A DNA stretch of 64,000 nt from a virus: the IMG/VR virus record IMGVR_UViG_3300017605_001488, positions 1 through 64,000 of that record; one strand, given 5' to 3'. The notes below the pieces were generated by a model that saw only the letters and a list, made by a program, of their open reading frames with translations, was not told the origin of the DNA and made no database searches. This document shows, piece by piece, positions 8,967-16,686 of this stretch (positions are counted from its first letter, which is position 1; each line of letters begins with the position of its first letter). The translations under genes were made by a program, and so were the position numbers.

Positions 8967-9280
8967 CACGACCCCAATGCGTGCGTCGGGTCGTCGATCG
9001 GGATCTGCGCGATGAACTCGTCGGCGTGGTCCGGGTCCTCGGCACGCATGAACGCGATGCACGCCATCGGGTCGTCCTTCAGCTTCACGATCGTACGCAA
9101 CGCGTCGAGCGTGCGTTGCGGGTCCGGGCGCGTGTCACACCACCTGCACAGGATGTCCGCCATCGTGTCACCGCGTTCGTGCGACAACTCGCGCCACCCT
9201 TCGGAATGCCAGGCCGACGAGGAGTTGGTGCGCCACGCGCACCCCCAATACTGCTGCCCCGTCGGCCCGTGATAGCTCAC
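8966..9280 (-). CDS. Hypothetical protein
   Basis: 104 residues, GTG start overlapping the previous stop (GTGA). The N terminus is aromatic (SYHGPTGQQYWGCAW), followed by a CRWCDTRP knuckle and an acidic helical tail. No family known. Confidence 0.55.
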   Translation of the reverse strand: MSYHGPTGQQYWGCAWRTNSSSAWHSEGWRELSHERGDTMADILCRWCDTRPDPQRTLDALRTIVKLKDDPMACIAFMRAEDPDHADEFIAQIPIDDPTHALGS

Positions 9281-9708
9281 CGCACGGCCTTGCTGTAACC
9301 GTCCGATGCACCGCCGTGGTCCGTTCGACGCGACACGTGCGCGTCGGCCACGAACAACTCGAACGCACGATACGTCCGGCCGGACGGGCTCGACATGCGG
9401 TCACCGAGGTACACGATGCGCACGATGGTCCCTTCGTCGATGCCCGCGGCGTCGAACAACGAATTGACCACGGTACCCGACACGGTCGTCGTCGCCTTGT
9501 CGGTTTGGATGAGCACGATCGAGTACGGCCCATACACGCCGGCGCGCATCCGTCGCCCGACGAACCGGCCTACGAGTGTTTCGCCCTCGCGCATCGGCCG
9601 CCAAATGTGCGGCGCTTCGACGCGGCGCCATTGCACGCCGTCGGCGATGAGCGGGATCTCACGCCCCACCTTCTCGGTCGGTTGCCTTCGTTTCGGTTTG
9701 GTCGCCAT
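9277..9708 (-). CDS. Hypothetical beta-rich protein
   Basis: 143 residues from MATKPKRRQPTEKVG. A strong GGGAGAA Shine-Dalgarno supports this ATG even though the gene then overlaps its upstream neighbour by 50 bases. After a basic tail the sequence alternates beta strands (ETLVGRFVGRRMRAG, SIVLIQTDKATTTVSG), resembling a small OB-like single-strand-binding fold. That is a guess from the pattern. Confidence 0.6.
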   Translation of the reverse strand: MATKPKRRQPTEKVGREIPLIADGVQWRRVEAPHIWRPMREGETLVGRFVGRRMRAGVYGPYSIVLIQTDKATTTVSGTVVNSLFDAAGIDEGTIVRIVYLGDRMSSPSGRTYRAFELFVADAHVSRRTDHGGASDGYSKAVR

Positions 9709-10144
9709 GTTGATTCTCCCACCCGACGAGGCGTTCGATAGCCTTGGCCGCGTCGTGGCTGTTTTCTGCGAGCGCGTCGACCGCGTGCACAGCGCGCACC
9801 CGCTGCCAACGCTCCCTGCGGTCCTTCGCCTTGCGCGCCCATTCACAAGCTAGCAACACCCACTCGACTCGGACGATGTCGATCGTCGGGTGCTCGTCGT
9901 CGATGAACAGCCGCCGCCCATCTGTCGGCCACAACAACCCACGCACCAAGGTCCTGGCCCAACGCGCACGACCGTAGTACCGCGTGAGGTCTTCGAGGAT
10001 GGTGCGGTCGTGGCGCACGCCCCTCACAATGTCGTTGGCGATGTCACGTCCGGGTTGCCACGCGTGCACCCACAGCGCGCGCGGCAACGACAACCGGACG
10101 CGCTCGGCCCACGCACCGCGCTCGGGTAACCACGGTTCGCTCAT
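9659..10144 (-). CDS. Hypothetical Trp-rich helical protein
   Basis: 161 residues from MSEPWLPERGAWAERV, ATGA overlap with its upstream gene. It contains LPRALWVHAWQPG and many Arg/Trp residues. The broad pattern resembles the PxW-type small proteins. Function unknown. Confidence 0.6.
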   Translation of the reverse strand: MSEPWLPERGAWAERVRLSLPRALWVHAWQPGRDIANDIVRGVRHDRTILEDLTRYYGRARWARTLVRGLLWPTDGRRLFIDDEHPTIDIVRVEWVLLACEWARKAKDRRERWQRVRAVHAVDALAENSHDAAKAIERLVGWENQHGDQTETKATDREGGA

Positions 10145-10683
10145 AGACCCATTGTGAGCCGGTCGGCGGTGGTGATTCCAACCATCCGCACCGCGGCGCC
10201 GTATGCGTCGATGCGACGCAGCAACTCCGGACCGTCGCCGGCCTTCGCCACCCACGCGCATGCGCGCGCGAAGCACAGCACGCTCATGTCGTCGGTGACA
10301 CACAACGGTCGACGCACCTGGGCAATCTCGCCGCTGAGGATGTCGACGCCGTCGGTGACATCGGCCACCATCACGAACAACCGGTTGTAGAACATCACCA
10401 CCCAATCGGGTGCCCGCGCGCGCAACGTGTCCGCGGTGAGCCCGTGGGGGCTCACACCGGCAGCGACCGCACCACGGATGACAGCCAACGTGCCGAGCGG
10501 TTCCTGGTTCCAACCGCGCCCGTTGCATACGGTGCAGAACAACGAATCCTCGCGCGGCCTGCACTCGGTGCCGAGGACGCCAGTCGCGTTGCACTTGTCG
10601 CACGGCTTGCGTTCCCAATCGGGAACGCCACCCTGGTTGAGCAATTCCGTACGCCCGTGTCGATCGGATCGTCGTCGGGTCAT
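10141..10683 (-). CDS. DnaJ-type zinc-knuckle protein, PxW-type
   Basis: 180 residues from MTRRRSDRHGRTELL. Residues about 25-55 hold CDKCNATGVLG and CTVCNGRGW, the CxxCxGxG knuckles of DnaJ zinc domains, but no J domain is present. The C-terminal half has APDWVVMFYNRLFVMV, then VTDDMSVLCFARACAWVA. Coupled by ATGA overlaps on both sides; RNase HI is the gene upstream. Confidence 0.65.
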   Translation of the reverse strand: MTRRRSDRHGRTELLNQGGVPDWERKPCDKCNATGVLGTECRPREDSLFCTVCNGRGWNQEPLGTLAVIRGAVAAGVSPHGLTADTLRARAPDWVVMFYNRLFVMVADVTDGVDILSGEIAQVRRPLCVTDDMSVLCFARACAWVAKAGDGPELLRRIDAYGAAVRMVGITTADRLTMGL

Positions 10684-11216
10684 GCTGGCACCGGCAACGG
10701 CGGCAATATCATCCCGACCGGTCGCGACCGAAACGGCGGCATGGCCCACGGTCGCCCAACTGCGAACCCGACGGACTTGCGCAGCTCGATGACGCGGTGG
10801 CGTGCGATGCCCGCGAGCCAATCGGCGAGCTCATTGCCTGGATTGCCGTTGTGCCCCTTCACGTGCTCGAGGCGCACCGTGTCCTTGTGCATCTCGTACA
10901 CGCCCTGGATCTCTCGCACGAGGTCGACATTCTTCTTGATGTTGTACTCGCCGCGCGCGCACCCGATGGCGTACGCGCTGTCGCTGTACAGGACCGCCGG
11001 CGTGTCGCACCCGGCCGCGTGTTCGTGCGCGACCCATCGAATCAGGTACAACGCGCGACGGATGGCCCACAGCTCCGCCACGTTGTTCGTGCCCGGGCAA
11101 ATGTACGCGCTCGACTCGCACAGGATGCGCCCAGACGCGTCGGCCACGACCACGCCGATGCACGCCGGCGAATCCGCGTGATGCGTCCCCGACCCGTCCG
11201 CGAACGCCTGCAACAT
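10680..11216 (-). CDS. rnhA: Ribonuclease HI
   Basis: 178 residues from MLQAFADGSG (TGATG overlap). It degrades RNA in RNA-DNA hybrids, typically removing primers during replication. All four catalytic acids are visible: D7 (FADGSG), E48 (NNVAELWAI), D79 (LYSDSAYAI) and D132 (NELADWLA). The VKGHNGNPGNELAD loop is canonical. About 35 extra residues follow the usual C terminus. It probably works with the polymerase I-like enzyme at 40595-43282. Confidence 0.93.
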   Translation of the reverse strand: MLQAFADGSGTHHADSPACIGVVVADASGRILCESSAYICPGTNNVAELWAIRRALYLIRWVAHEHAAGCDTPAVLYSDSAYAIGCARGEYNIKKNVDLVREIQGVYEMHKDTVRLEHVKGHNGNPGNELADWLAGIARHRVIELRKSVGFAVGRPWAMPPFRSRPVGMILPPLPVPA

Positions 11217-11689
11217 CACACACCCATCCTTTCAAGCATCACGACCACCGCCGCACCCACCCGATCAGGGTCCCGATCGCACAGCGGCAGAATGGCAAGC
11301 ATCGCCGCACGAAACTCCTCGTCATTGACGGCGCGACGTAGCAGGTCGGGGACGCGGTACTTCGTGTCGATGACAGCACCTTCGACGATGAAGTGGAATT
11401 CGTACGCCCAACCAGGAACCCAGATCCCTTTATCGACGCGACTCGAGCCCCACGCCGGCCCCTTGTATCGGAGCGAGCCGTACTCGATCGGCACGCCCGC
11501 CTCCCTCATGTCGTATTCGTAGTGCCGCGCCATCGGAAGCAACCCACGATCGCGTTGCTTCTTGACGTACGATTCGACGGCGCACTTGTTCGTCTTCTGG
11601 TGCTTGGTCAACGATCGCTTTGACACGACCTCGCCGCACCGCGGGCATGCACGCCCATCGTCCTCGAACGTCTCATGCACTTCGGACAT
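11216..11689 (-). CDS. C2HC zinc-finger protein, PxW-type family reference member
   Basis: 157 residues from MSEVHETFEDDGRACP. A finger CPRCGEVVSKRSLTKHQKT..C spans about 15-37. Then come KGIWVPGWAYEFHFIVEG and VPDLLRRAVNDEEFRAAM. The protein at 51644-52471 has the same order: CPHC...H...C, WAPTSWIYLL, then IRRAANDADFRNTV. This is the clearest evidence of paralogy in the window. TGATG starts couple it to both neighbours. Role unknown. Confidence 0.7.
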   Translation of the reverse strand: MSEVHETFEDDGRACPRCGEVVSKRSLTKHQKTNKCAVESYVKKQRDRGLLPMARHYEYDMREAGVPIEYGSLRYKGPAWGSSRVDKGIWVPGWAYEFHFIVEGAVIDTKYRVPDLLRRAVNDEEFRAAMLAILPLCDRDPDRVGAAVVVMLERMGV

Positions 11690-12003
11690 CACGGCTCCTC
11701 GATCAGCTTGACGATGGCGGCGCGGATGACCGTCATGCCCGGCCCGCGTTCGTTGACGATGCGGACCGTCGTGCGCATCGCGTCTAGCCGCGCCTGCATC
11801 CCCGCCACCGTGCGCCCGCACCGCACCCAACCTTCGACCTTGTCGGCCATGTCCTTCGCGCCCCACCACTGCGCGAATGCCCGCGCCGCCATGACGATGC
11901 GATCCATCTCCGTGCCGACACGCGGTTGCGGCTCGCCGCCGTGGTCCGTGTTCGGCCAAATGTCAGTCCACCGGCTCACGGCTCTACGAATTGCGCGCCA
12001 CAT
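11689..12003 (-). CDS. Hypothetical protein
   Basis: 104 residues, beginning MWRAIRRAVSRWTDIW. Amphipathic and helical, with many Ala and Arg. Overlaps the upstream gene by 20 bases. No family known. Confidence 0.55.
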   Translation of the reverse strand: MWRAIRRAVSRWTDIWPNTDHGGEPQPRVGTEMDRIVMAARAFAQWWGAKDMADKVEGWVRCGRTVAGMQARLDAMRTTVRIVNERGPGMTVIRAAIVKLIEEP

Positions 12004-12373
12004 GATCGAGTACCGCCCGTGCTCCGCGGATGTGCGTCCTCGACAGCTGCGCCAACGACATCAACGCGCCCGCACGCTCGACGGGGTCGCCCTGTCGACA
12101 CCATCGTAGGATCTGCTCGATGCTTCGCTCGAGCTCGTCTTTCCCCTCACGCCCGTCGAACGTTCTGGACTCCACGGGCAACACGAGCGCGAGGTGCCGC
12201 ACGAGCGGATGTAACCAATCCGGCGCGTTGTGCTCCGATGCGGCCTGCGCCACCGGCGTCGTCGGGCGGTCCGAACAGAACGCGCGCCCCTCGGCGGCAC
12301 AACGACACGGCGTGCGAAACCGCATGATGATGTGTCGGGCGACATCCTCGCGTATGCTTTTCGCCAGGGGCAT
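11984..12373 (-). CDS. Hypothetical Cys-containing protein behind element P2
   Basis: 129 residues from MPLAKSIREDVARHII. The ATG lies only about seven bases from the -10-like hexamer of the element at 12380-12419, so its transcript may be leaderless; an in-frame GTG two codons upstream is also possible. CRCAAEGRAFC near residue 25 could bind metal. It is the first gene of an operon running left. Confidence 0.6.
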   Translation of the reverse strand: MPLAKSIREDVARHIIMRFRTPCRCAAEGRAFCSDRPTTPVAQAASEHNAPDWLHPLVRHLALVLPVESRTFDGREGKDELERSIEQILRWCRQGDPVERAGALMSLAQLSRTHIRGARAVLDHVARNS

Positions 12374-12379
12374 CGACAC

Positions 12380-12419
12380 ACCCTACGCATGATTGCGTTG
12401 ATTGCAACTATTGCGGCTA
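12380..12419 (-). promoter_or_regulatory. Iterated TTGCAAT promoter-like element P2
   Basis: On the minus strand: CGCAATAG, TTGCAATC, CGCAATCATGCGTAGGGT. It has the same 9-bp-spaced units and CATGCGTA core as P1, with a weaker -10 (TAGGGT). It overlaps the stop of the gene at 12417-12965 and abuts the start at 12373. Confidence 0.7.
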
Positions 12420-12965
12420 GTGAATCGAGTGCCGCCCGGCGACGAAGTGCTTGACGGTGTTGTCGAGCACCTGCTGCCACGTGCTCGCGAAGTCGCTGTC
12501 GGGCGGCATGCCGACACGCATCATGTGCGTGATGGCGAGGTCGAGGATGTGCGCCGCGGTCGTGTCGTCGATGCCGGTGACCTGGTGCGCGAGGTCCAAC
12601 GGCGTGAGGAACTTGTGCGTGGCGTCGGGCGACAGCGACGGCGGCCCGTCGGTCGGGTCGACGGCCGCGAACATGAATTCGTGCGACGCATTGGGGAACC
12701 GGAGGAACGGCGCCTTGGTGTTCGGGATCGTCCGCAGGTGGTACACGCCGCAGGACCACCACTCCCAGAACGCGTGAGCCCCCGGACAGCACACCATCCA
12801 CGCGCCGAGCCCGGCATCGTGTTCGGGGTACCGCCGTTTGCCGACCGGCGCGAGCGGGATGCGGTGCGCACACCACATGCGCGTCGTGCCGTCGGTCATC
12901 CGCACCGCCGGGCCAATCATCGACGCATCGGGCGTGTGCCCGCACTTCGTGGGACTAGGTGCCAT
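12417..12965 (-). CDS. Hypothetical Cys/Trp-rich protein
   Basis: 182 residues from MAPSPTKCGHTPDASM. An AAGGAGG Shine-Dalgarno nine bases upstream supports this ATG. The centre is rich in Trp and Cys (AWMVCCPGAHAFWEWWSCG), and the rest is helical. Overlaps the deaminase gene by 11 bases. No known domain. Confidence 0.6.
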   Translation of the reverse strand: MAPSPTKCGHTPDASMIGPAVRMTDGTTRMWCAHRIPLAPVGKRRYPEHDAGLGAWMVCCPGAHAFWEWWSCGVYHLRTIPNTKAPFLRFPNASHEFMFAAVDPTDGPPSLSPDATHKFLTPLDLAHQVTGIDDTTAAHILDLAITHMMRVGMPPDSDFASTWQQVLDNTVKHFVAGRHSIH

Positions 12966-13410
12966 AGTTCGGTCCTCCTTCGATACGATGCGATGGAATG
13001 CCGACCGCGGCGAGCACGTCGAGCCCCTTCGTGATTCGATACGGTTGGTCGTAGTACACGGCCTCAACGCCGCCGAGTTGGATGATGCGCTTGGCGCACG
13101 CGACGCACGGGAGGTGCGTGGCGAAGAACACCTTGGGGGTCGCGCGTGCTTCACGGCACGCGATGACGGCGTTCTCCTCCGCGTGGATGCACCCGCACGC
13201 ACCGGGCTCGGTGGTGTCGCATCCGTTCGGCAGCCCGGCCGCATTGCCATTGTACCCGACGGCGAGGACCTGCCGGAAGTCCGCCGACACGACCGCGGCA
13301 CCACACCGCATGATGAGCCCGACCGAGTTGGTGCGGGCACACGTCGCGCGCGTCGACATGAGCCACGCGAGCTGCATGTAGATCGTTTGGAAGCTCGGGC
13401 GGTCACTCAT
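12955..13410 (-). CDS. dCMP/cytidine deaminase family enzyme
   Basis: 151 residues. It should convert dCMP to dUMP, supplying thymidylate synthesis. The zinc site is intact: H76-A-E78 (HAEENA) and C102-x2-C105 (PCVACA). The extra N-terminal Cys and NGCD loop match ComE/T4 gp cd-type deaminases. A substrate other than dCMP cannot be excluded from sequence alone. It lies in a nucleotide-metabolism stretch with the MazG-like gene at 14012. Confidence 0.9.
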   Translation of the reverse strand: MSDRPSFQTIYMQLAWLMSTRATCARTNSVGLIMRCGAAVVSADFRQVLAVGYNGNAAGLPNGCDTTEPGACGCIHAEENAVIACREARATPKVFFATHLPCVACAKRIIQLGGVEAVYYDQPYRITKGLDVLAAVGIPSHRIEGGPNYGT

Positions 13411-13984
13411 CGGTTCCCCCTACGGTCAACAGCGGTCGTTTCATCATCCCGGCGAGCAACGCCGGTAGGTTCTTCTTCCCGAGGATGACATTGACCTTCT
13501 CGCGTGCGTCGCGAAACGCTTGCTCGATGGCCAACAACGCGTTCCACGCCTCGTCCGTGTACGGGATGATGTGATCGCCGCGCTCCCACACGTGGCGAAT
13601 GTCGGTGTTCTCCGCACGTGCTTTCTTCTGGTGCACGCCCTTCAAGTCCTCCGCGAAGCTGCGCTCGACGTGCGCCGGCCCACCGGGGTCGTCGAGCTTC
13701 GGCGCGCGTTCCATTCGACGCACGATGAGCGTGACCTCGACCCGGTGCAACTCGTGCTCGACGGCGCTGCTGTGCGAACAATCGCCCTCGCCGGCCATCT
13801 GCACCTCGATGTATCGCGCCCACTTGTACCCGGAACCGAGCCGCTTGAGCATGGCCAACGCCGCGACGTGGCATGCATCGGCGGTCGGCGCACGCACCTC
13901 GTTGTCGAAGTCGTATCGCGCGAAGAAGTCCTTGTTCTCGCGATGCATCGGCGGTCGGCGCATAGCGCCCGCGACGGGCTCCAC
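13403..13984 (-). CDS. Hypothetical protein; true start uncertain
   Basis: Up to 193 residues from the GTG at 13984; internal ATGs at 13963 and 13948 are alternatives. Genuine-looking sequence begins near HRENKDFFARYDFDNEV, followed by VRAPTADACHVAALAML and a Cys/His patch (GEGDCSHSS). A different frame opens at ATG 14022 with the plausible N terminus MGRKLKPFKVETVWSPSRA and then degrades. A 20-bp direct repeat (13873-13892, 13943-13962) lies in the conflict zone. Function unknown. Confidence 0.55.
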   Translation of the reverse strand: MEPVAGAMRRPPMHRENKDFFARYDFDNEVRAPTADACHVAALAMLKRLGSGYKWARYIEVQMAGEGDCSHSSAVEHELHRVEVTLIVRRMERAPKLDDPGGPAHVERSFAEDLKGVHQKKARAENTDIRHVWERGDHIIPYTDEAWNALLAIEQAFRDAREKVNVILGKKNLPALLAGMMKRPLLTVGGTDE

Positions 13985-14011
13985 ACGGTCTCGACCTTGA
14001 ACGGCTTGAGT

Positions 14012-14581
14012 TTACGTCCCATCGTCCCACCCTTGCGCGCGCAACACCGAGGCGATGTCGGGCGGCAACCACCCCGCCGGCTTCACGGGCTTGGCCCACC
14101 CCTCCGTCGGCGAAGGACCTTTCGCCATGTTCGCACGATACACCGCCGCGTACACCGGGCCGGCGTCGACGCCGAACGTGATGAAGCACCCCTGGTTCAC
14201 GAACCCGATGTCGGCCATCGCGTCGATCGCCGCGGGCATGTCTACGTCGACGGGCGTGCGCTGGCACATGTCGACCACATCGCGCTCGACGGTCTTGAGC
14301 ACTTCGAGCTGTCCGTCGGCCCACCCGAACAACGCCGCAACGAGCTCGAATGCTTCCTCGATGGTGAGCTTCGCACGCAACCGCACCCATGCATCGGTCG
14401 GCACGCGCGGCGTCGCGCCGATGGGTTGCTCGAACCGGTCGTGGAACGCTTGCACCATTCCGTCGAGCTCCGATTGCCCGCGACGGGCGGCGCGTAGCTC
14501 CACGAGCTGCTTCGTGCACAACGATTGCAACGCGGTCACTTGGGCGCGCAGCCGCGCCACCTCATCGATGATTGCGTCCAT
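14012..14581 (-). CDS. MazG/PRA-PH-like nucleotide pyrophosphohydrolase
   Basis: 189 residues. The C-terminal 130 match the all-alpha NTP-pyrophosphatase pattern seen in phage Cof-like/PRA-PH proteins (PF01503 group): F-x-Q-P, LRAKLTIEEAFEL, DVDMPAAIDAMADIGFV, GVDAGPVYAAVYRANMAKG. The EExxE and D residues coordinate magnesium. The N-terminal 45 residues form a coiled coil. It probably hydrolyses noncanonical or signalling nucleotides; the substrate is unknown. Confidence 0.8.
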   Translation of the reverse strand: MDAIIDEVARLRAQVTALQSLCTKQLVELRAARRGQSELDGMVQAFHDRFEQPIGATPRVPTDAWVRLRAKLTIEEAFELVAALFGWADGQLEVLKTVERDVVDMCQRTPVDVDMPAAIDAMADIGFVNQGCFITFGVDAGPVYAAVYRANMAKGPSPTEGWAKPVKPAGWLPPDIASVLRAQGWDDGT

Positions 14582-14765
14582 GGATCCTCGCTTGCCGCCG
14601 CCGCGTCACGAGCGGATCGGCCTTGTACTTCTTCGACAAGGGCTCGTCCGCCCCCACCCGGTTGTGAATGATGGCGTCCTCGTCCAACGCCTCGCGCACC
14701 GATTCGTAGAACGCCTCGTCACGCTTGATCGGCCTGTCCGCCTTCGCCCGCGCCCGTGCCGCCAT
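14562..14765 (-). CDS. Small basic protein
   Basis: 67 residues, beginning MAARARAKADRPIKRDEAFY, rich in Arg and Lys at both ends. It overlaps the MazG-like gene by 20 bases and its upstream neighbour by 47. No function can be assigned. Confidence 0.5.
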   Translation of the reverse strand: MAARARAKADRPIKRDEAFYESVREALDEDAIIHNRVGADEPLSKKYKADPLVTRRRQARIHGRNHR

Positions 14766-15006
14766 TCGGTTCCTCCGTAGGTGTCCGTATTGCGCGGAGG
14801 ACGACGACTTCGGTCTCCCGGTACAGCTTCAACCATTTGCCGGTCTTGTTGTCCTTGGTGATCTTGTTGTCGGCGCCGACGTGCACGAACGTCACGCCGT
14901 CCATCACCACAACCGGCGCATGCATGGTGCGGTCGTCGACGGCGAGGGCGTCGTCGATGCGCCCATCGCGGTACAGCAACCGCAGCGTGACCACGGTGGT
15001 GCTCAT
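14719..15006 (-). CDS. Small hypothetical protein
   Basis: 95 residues from MSTTVVTLRLLYRDGR (ATGA overlap). The first 70 residues are strand-rich (APVVVMDGVTFVHVGADN). The tail is Gly/Ala/Asp-rich and runs inside the next gene for 47 bases. Unknown. Confidence 0.55.
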   Translation of the reverse strand: MSTTVVTLRLLYRDGRIDDALAVDDRTMHAPVVVMDGVTFVHVGADNKITKDNKTGKWLKLYRETEVVVLRAIRTPTEEPNGGTGAGEGGQADQA

Positions 15007-15893
15007 TGACACGCTCGACATCCGGCACACACCGCCGCGAGCTCGGTGCCCTTGCCATCGGGAGCCGACGGGTCGTACGCGTGCAGGCCGTCACCGCAAC
15101 AATTCCCGACGGGCTGCACGAGGACGATTCCGGGCGCGTCGTCGACGGGCGGCGTCGGTTGCATGAACTGCCCAAGGACCTTCTGCCCATCGAGCAACGC
15201 CTCCAACCGCTTTCTGAATCCGGCCTTCTGCTGTGTGAGCTGTCGCGTCGCATGCAGGTGGCATCCGCGCACGCGCTTCCGCAACGCGACGACCATGTCG
15301 AGCAAGCAATCCTTGTCGGCGGTCTGGAACAAGTACGCGCGCTCGCGTGCGTCCATCACCGTCGGCACGCCATCGGCGTCGACCGGCACCTCGAACGAGA
15401 TGGGCTTGGACGGGTCGGATTCGTCCAACGCCGCCGCGACCTCCTCGCGCATCTTCTCGACCCACGTCTTGCTTGGCATCGGCAGCACCGTTGCGCAGAT
15501 CGTTTCGCGCGTGGCGTGGTCGACCTTGAGCACGAGCAACACCGATTCGCCGTTGACCTCGATGATGGCCTGCCGTTGTCCGTGGATGGTGAGCTCCTTG
15601 AGCACGACCGCACTTTCGGCGGCGGCCTCGAGTGCGGCACGCGCGGCGTCGACATCCATCGCGCGTTCGTATCGTTGGATGTACCGCTCGATGGCGTGCT
15701 GATGAAAAACGATTCTCACGGGGTGCCTCCTCAATCGCGGCGGTCGGCGGCCCACGCCCATCCGATGCGCCGACGTGAATGCTACGCCCCCACATCGGGG
15801 GCAAGACGGAGCCTTGCGCGCGAACGCCCACCTTTCCGCGGCGTGTTTGCACCCCGAACACGTGAGCCACAACACCCGCACGTACCGCGTCAC
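15003..15893 (-). CDS. Zinc-ribbon protein fused to a DUF4258/RelE-like domain; possible internal start
   Basis: 296 residues from the ATG at 15893 (ATGA overlap). The N-terminal zinc ribbon has CSGC...CPRC (about 12-34). From residue about 60, VRIVFHQHAIERYIQRY and AIIEVNGESVLLVLKV resemble small DUF4258/colicin-D/RelE-like folds. A GTG at 15719 preceded by GAGGAGG could start a separate 238-residue product without the ribbon. The C terminus ends with CCGDG and CAGCRAC, possibly a second metal site. Domain similarity is tentative. Confidence 0.65.
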   Translation of the reverse strand: MTRYVRVLWLTCSGCKHAAERWAFARKAPSCPRCGGVAFTSAHRMGVGRRPPRLRRHPVRIVFHQHAIERYIQRYERAMDVDAARAALEAAAESAVVLKELTIHGQRQAIIEVNGESVLLVLKVDHATRETICATVLPMPSKTWVEKMREEVAAALDESDPSKPISFEVPVDADGVPTVMDARERAYLFQTADKDCLLDMVVALRKRVRGCHLHATRQLTQQKAGFRKRLEALLDGQKVLGQFMQPTPPVDDAPGIVLVQPVGNCCGDGLHAYDPSAPDGKGTELAAVCAGCRACQ

Positions 15894-16474
15894 GGCACGC
15901 CGATGGGGCGGCGCTTCTCGACGAACAGCATCGGCTTGAGCGCTGCCGACAAGTACAGCGGATGCGCCGGCACCGCGAGCTTCACCTGGAACCCGCGGCG
16001 CATGTTGGGCGACGTGCGCCCGTTGAGGGAGACCGCATGCAGCGCCGTGTACGGCTCGAGCAGCGACACCACGTACCCATCACGACCAGCGAGCGGGCCG
16101 TTGCTGCCCCACGCGCACACGACGAGGTCGGACGAGTTCGCTGCCGCCACGATCCACCCGTCGTTCGACGGCCCCTTCGGGTCGTCGTGCAATCGCAGCA
16201 CCGCGGGGTTCGTCGCACGCAACGCAAACAGGTTGACCACGACGAGCTCGGCGTAGCCCCAATCCCGGGTATACCCGATGCACCGGCGCACCGTTGCGTC
16301 GTCGATGTTCGCGTCGGCGGTCGATGGGTTCAGCATCACCCAACACACGCGCCCTTGCCCCGAACGCCAATCACCCCGCGTGAGGAAGTACCGGTACACG
16401 CCGTCGGGCGTGATGTATGCGCCGCGTGGAAACGACGCCTCGATGCGCGCGATGTCGGTCAACACACCGTTCAC
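15890..16474 (-). CDS. DUF1643 family protein
   Basis: 194 residues from a GTG that overlaps the previous stop. The family signature is strong: RVCWVMLNPSTADANIDDAT, VRRCIGYTRDWGY, VVVNLFALRATNPAVL, DLVVCAWGSNG and PLYLS near the end. DUF1643 proteins are frequent in phages and bacteria. Their biochemical role is not established. Confidence 0.9.
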   Translation of the reverse strand: MNGVLTDIARIEASFPRGAYITPDGVYRYFLTRGDWRSGQGRVCWVMLNPSTADANIDDATVRRCIGYTRDWGYAELVVVNLFALRATNPAVLRLHDDPKGPSNDGWIVAAANSSDLVVCAWGSNGPLAGRDGYVVSLLEPYTALHAVSLNGRTSPNMRRGFQVKLAVPAHPLYLSAALKPMLFVEKRRPIGVP

Positions 16475-16668
16475 GTCCCCTTTGAGACCGTCGGCGCGAT
16501 GCCGGTTCCCCCACACTTGGGGCACACGACGAGCCGCGCATCATTCGACGCACCCGCACGGCGTCGACCGGACCGGCGTTCGGGGAGGAACAACACCTCC
16601 CCGTCGCCGGAACACGTCGAGCACTTGCGGCGCTTGTGCTGAAAGTCGACGTAGATGACGCGACCCAT
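16471..16668 (-). CDS. DnaJ-type zinc-knuckle small protein
   Basis: 65 residues. Two knuckles, CSTCSGDG (about 16-23) and CPKCGGTG (about 49-56), would jointly bind one zinc ion as in the DnaJ cysteine-rich domain, but no other domain is present. Coupled by GTGA to the DUF1643 gene. Confidence 0.7.
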   Translation of the reverse strand: MGRVIYVDFQHKRRKCSTCSGDGEVLFLPERRSGRRRAGASNDARLVVCPKCGGTGIAPTVSKGT

Positions 16669-16686
16669 GGCGTTCAGCGTACCCCC

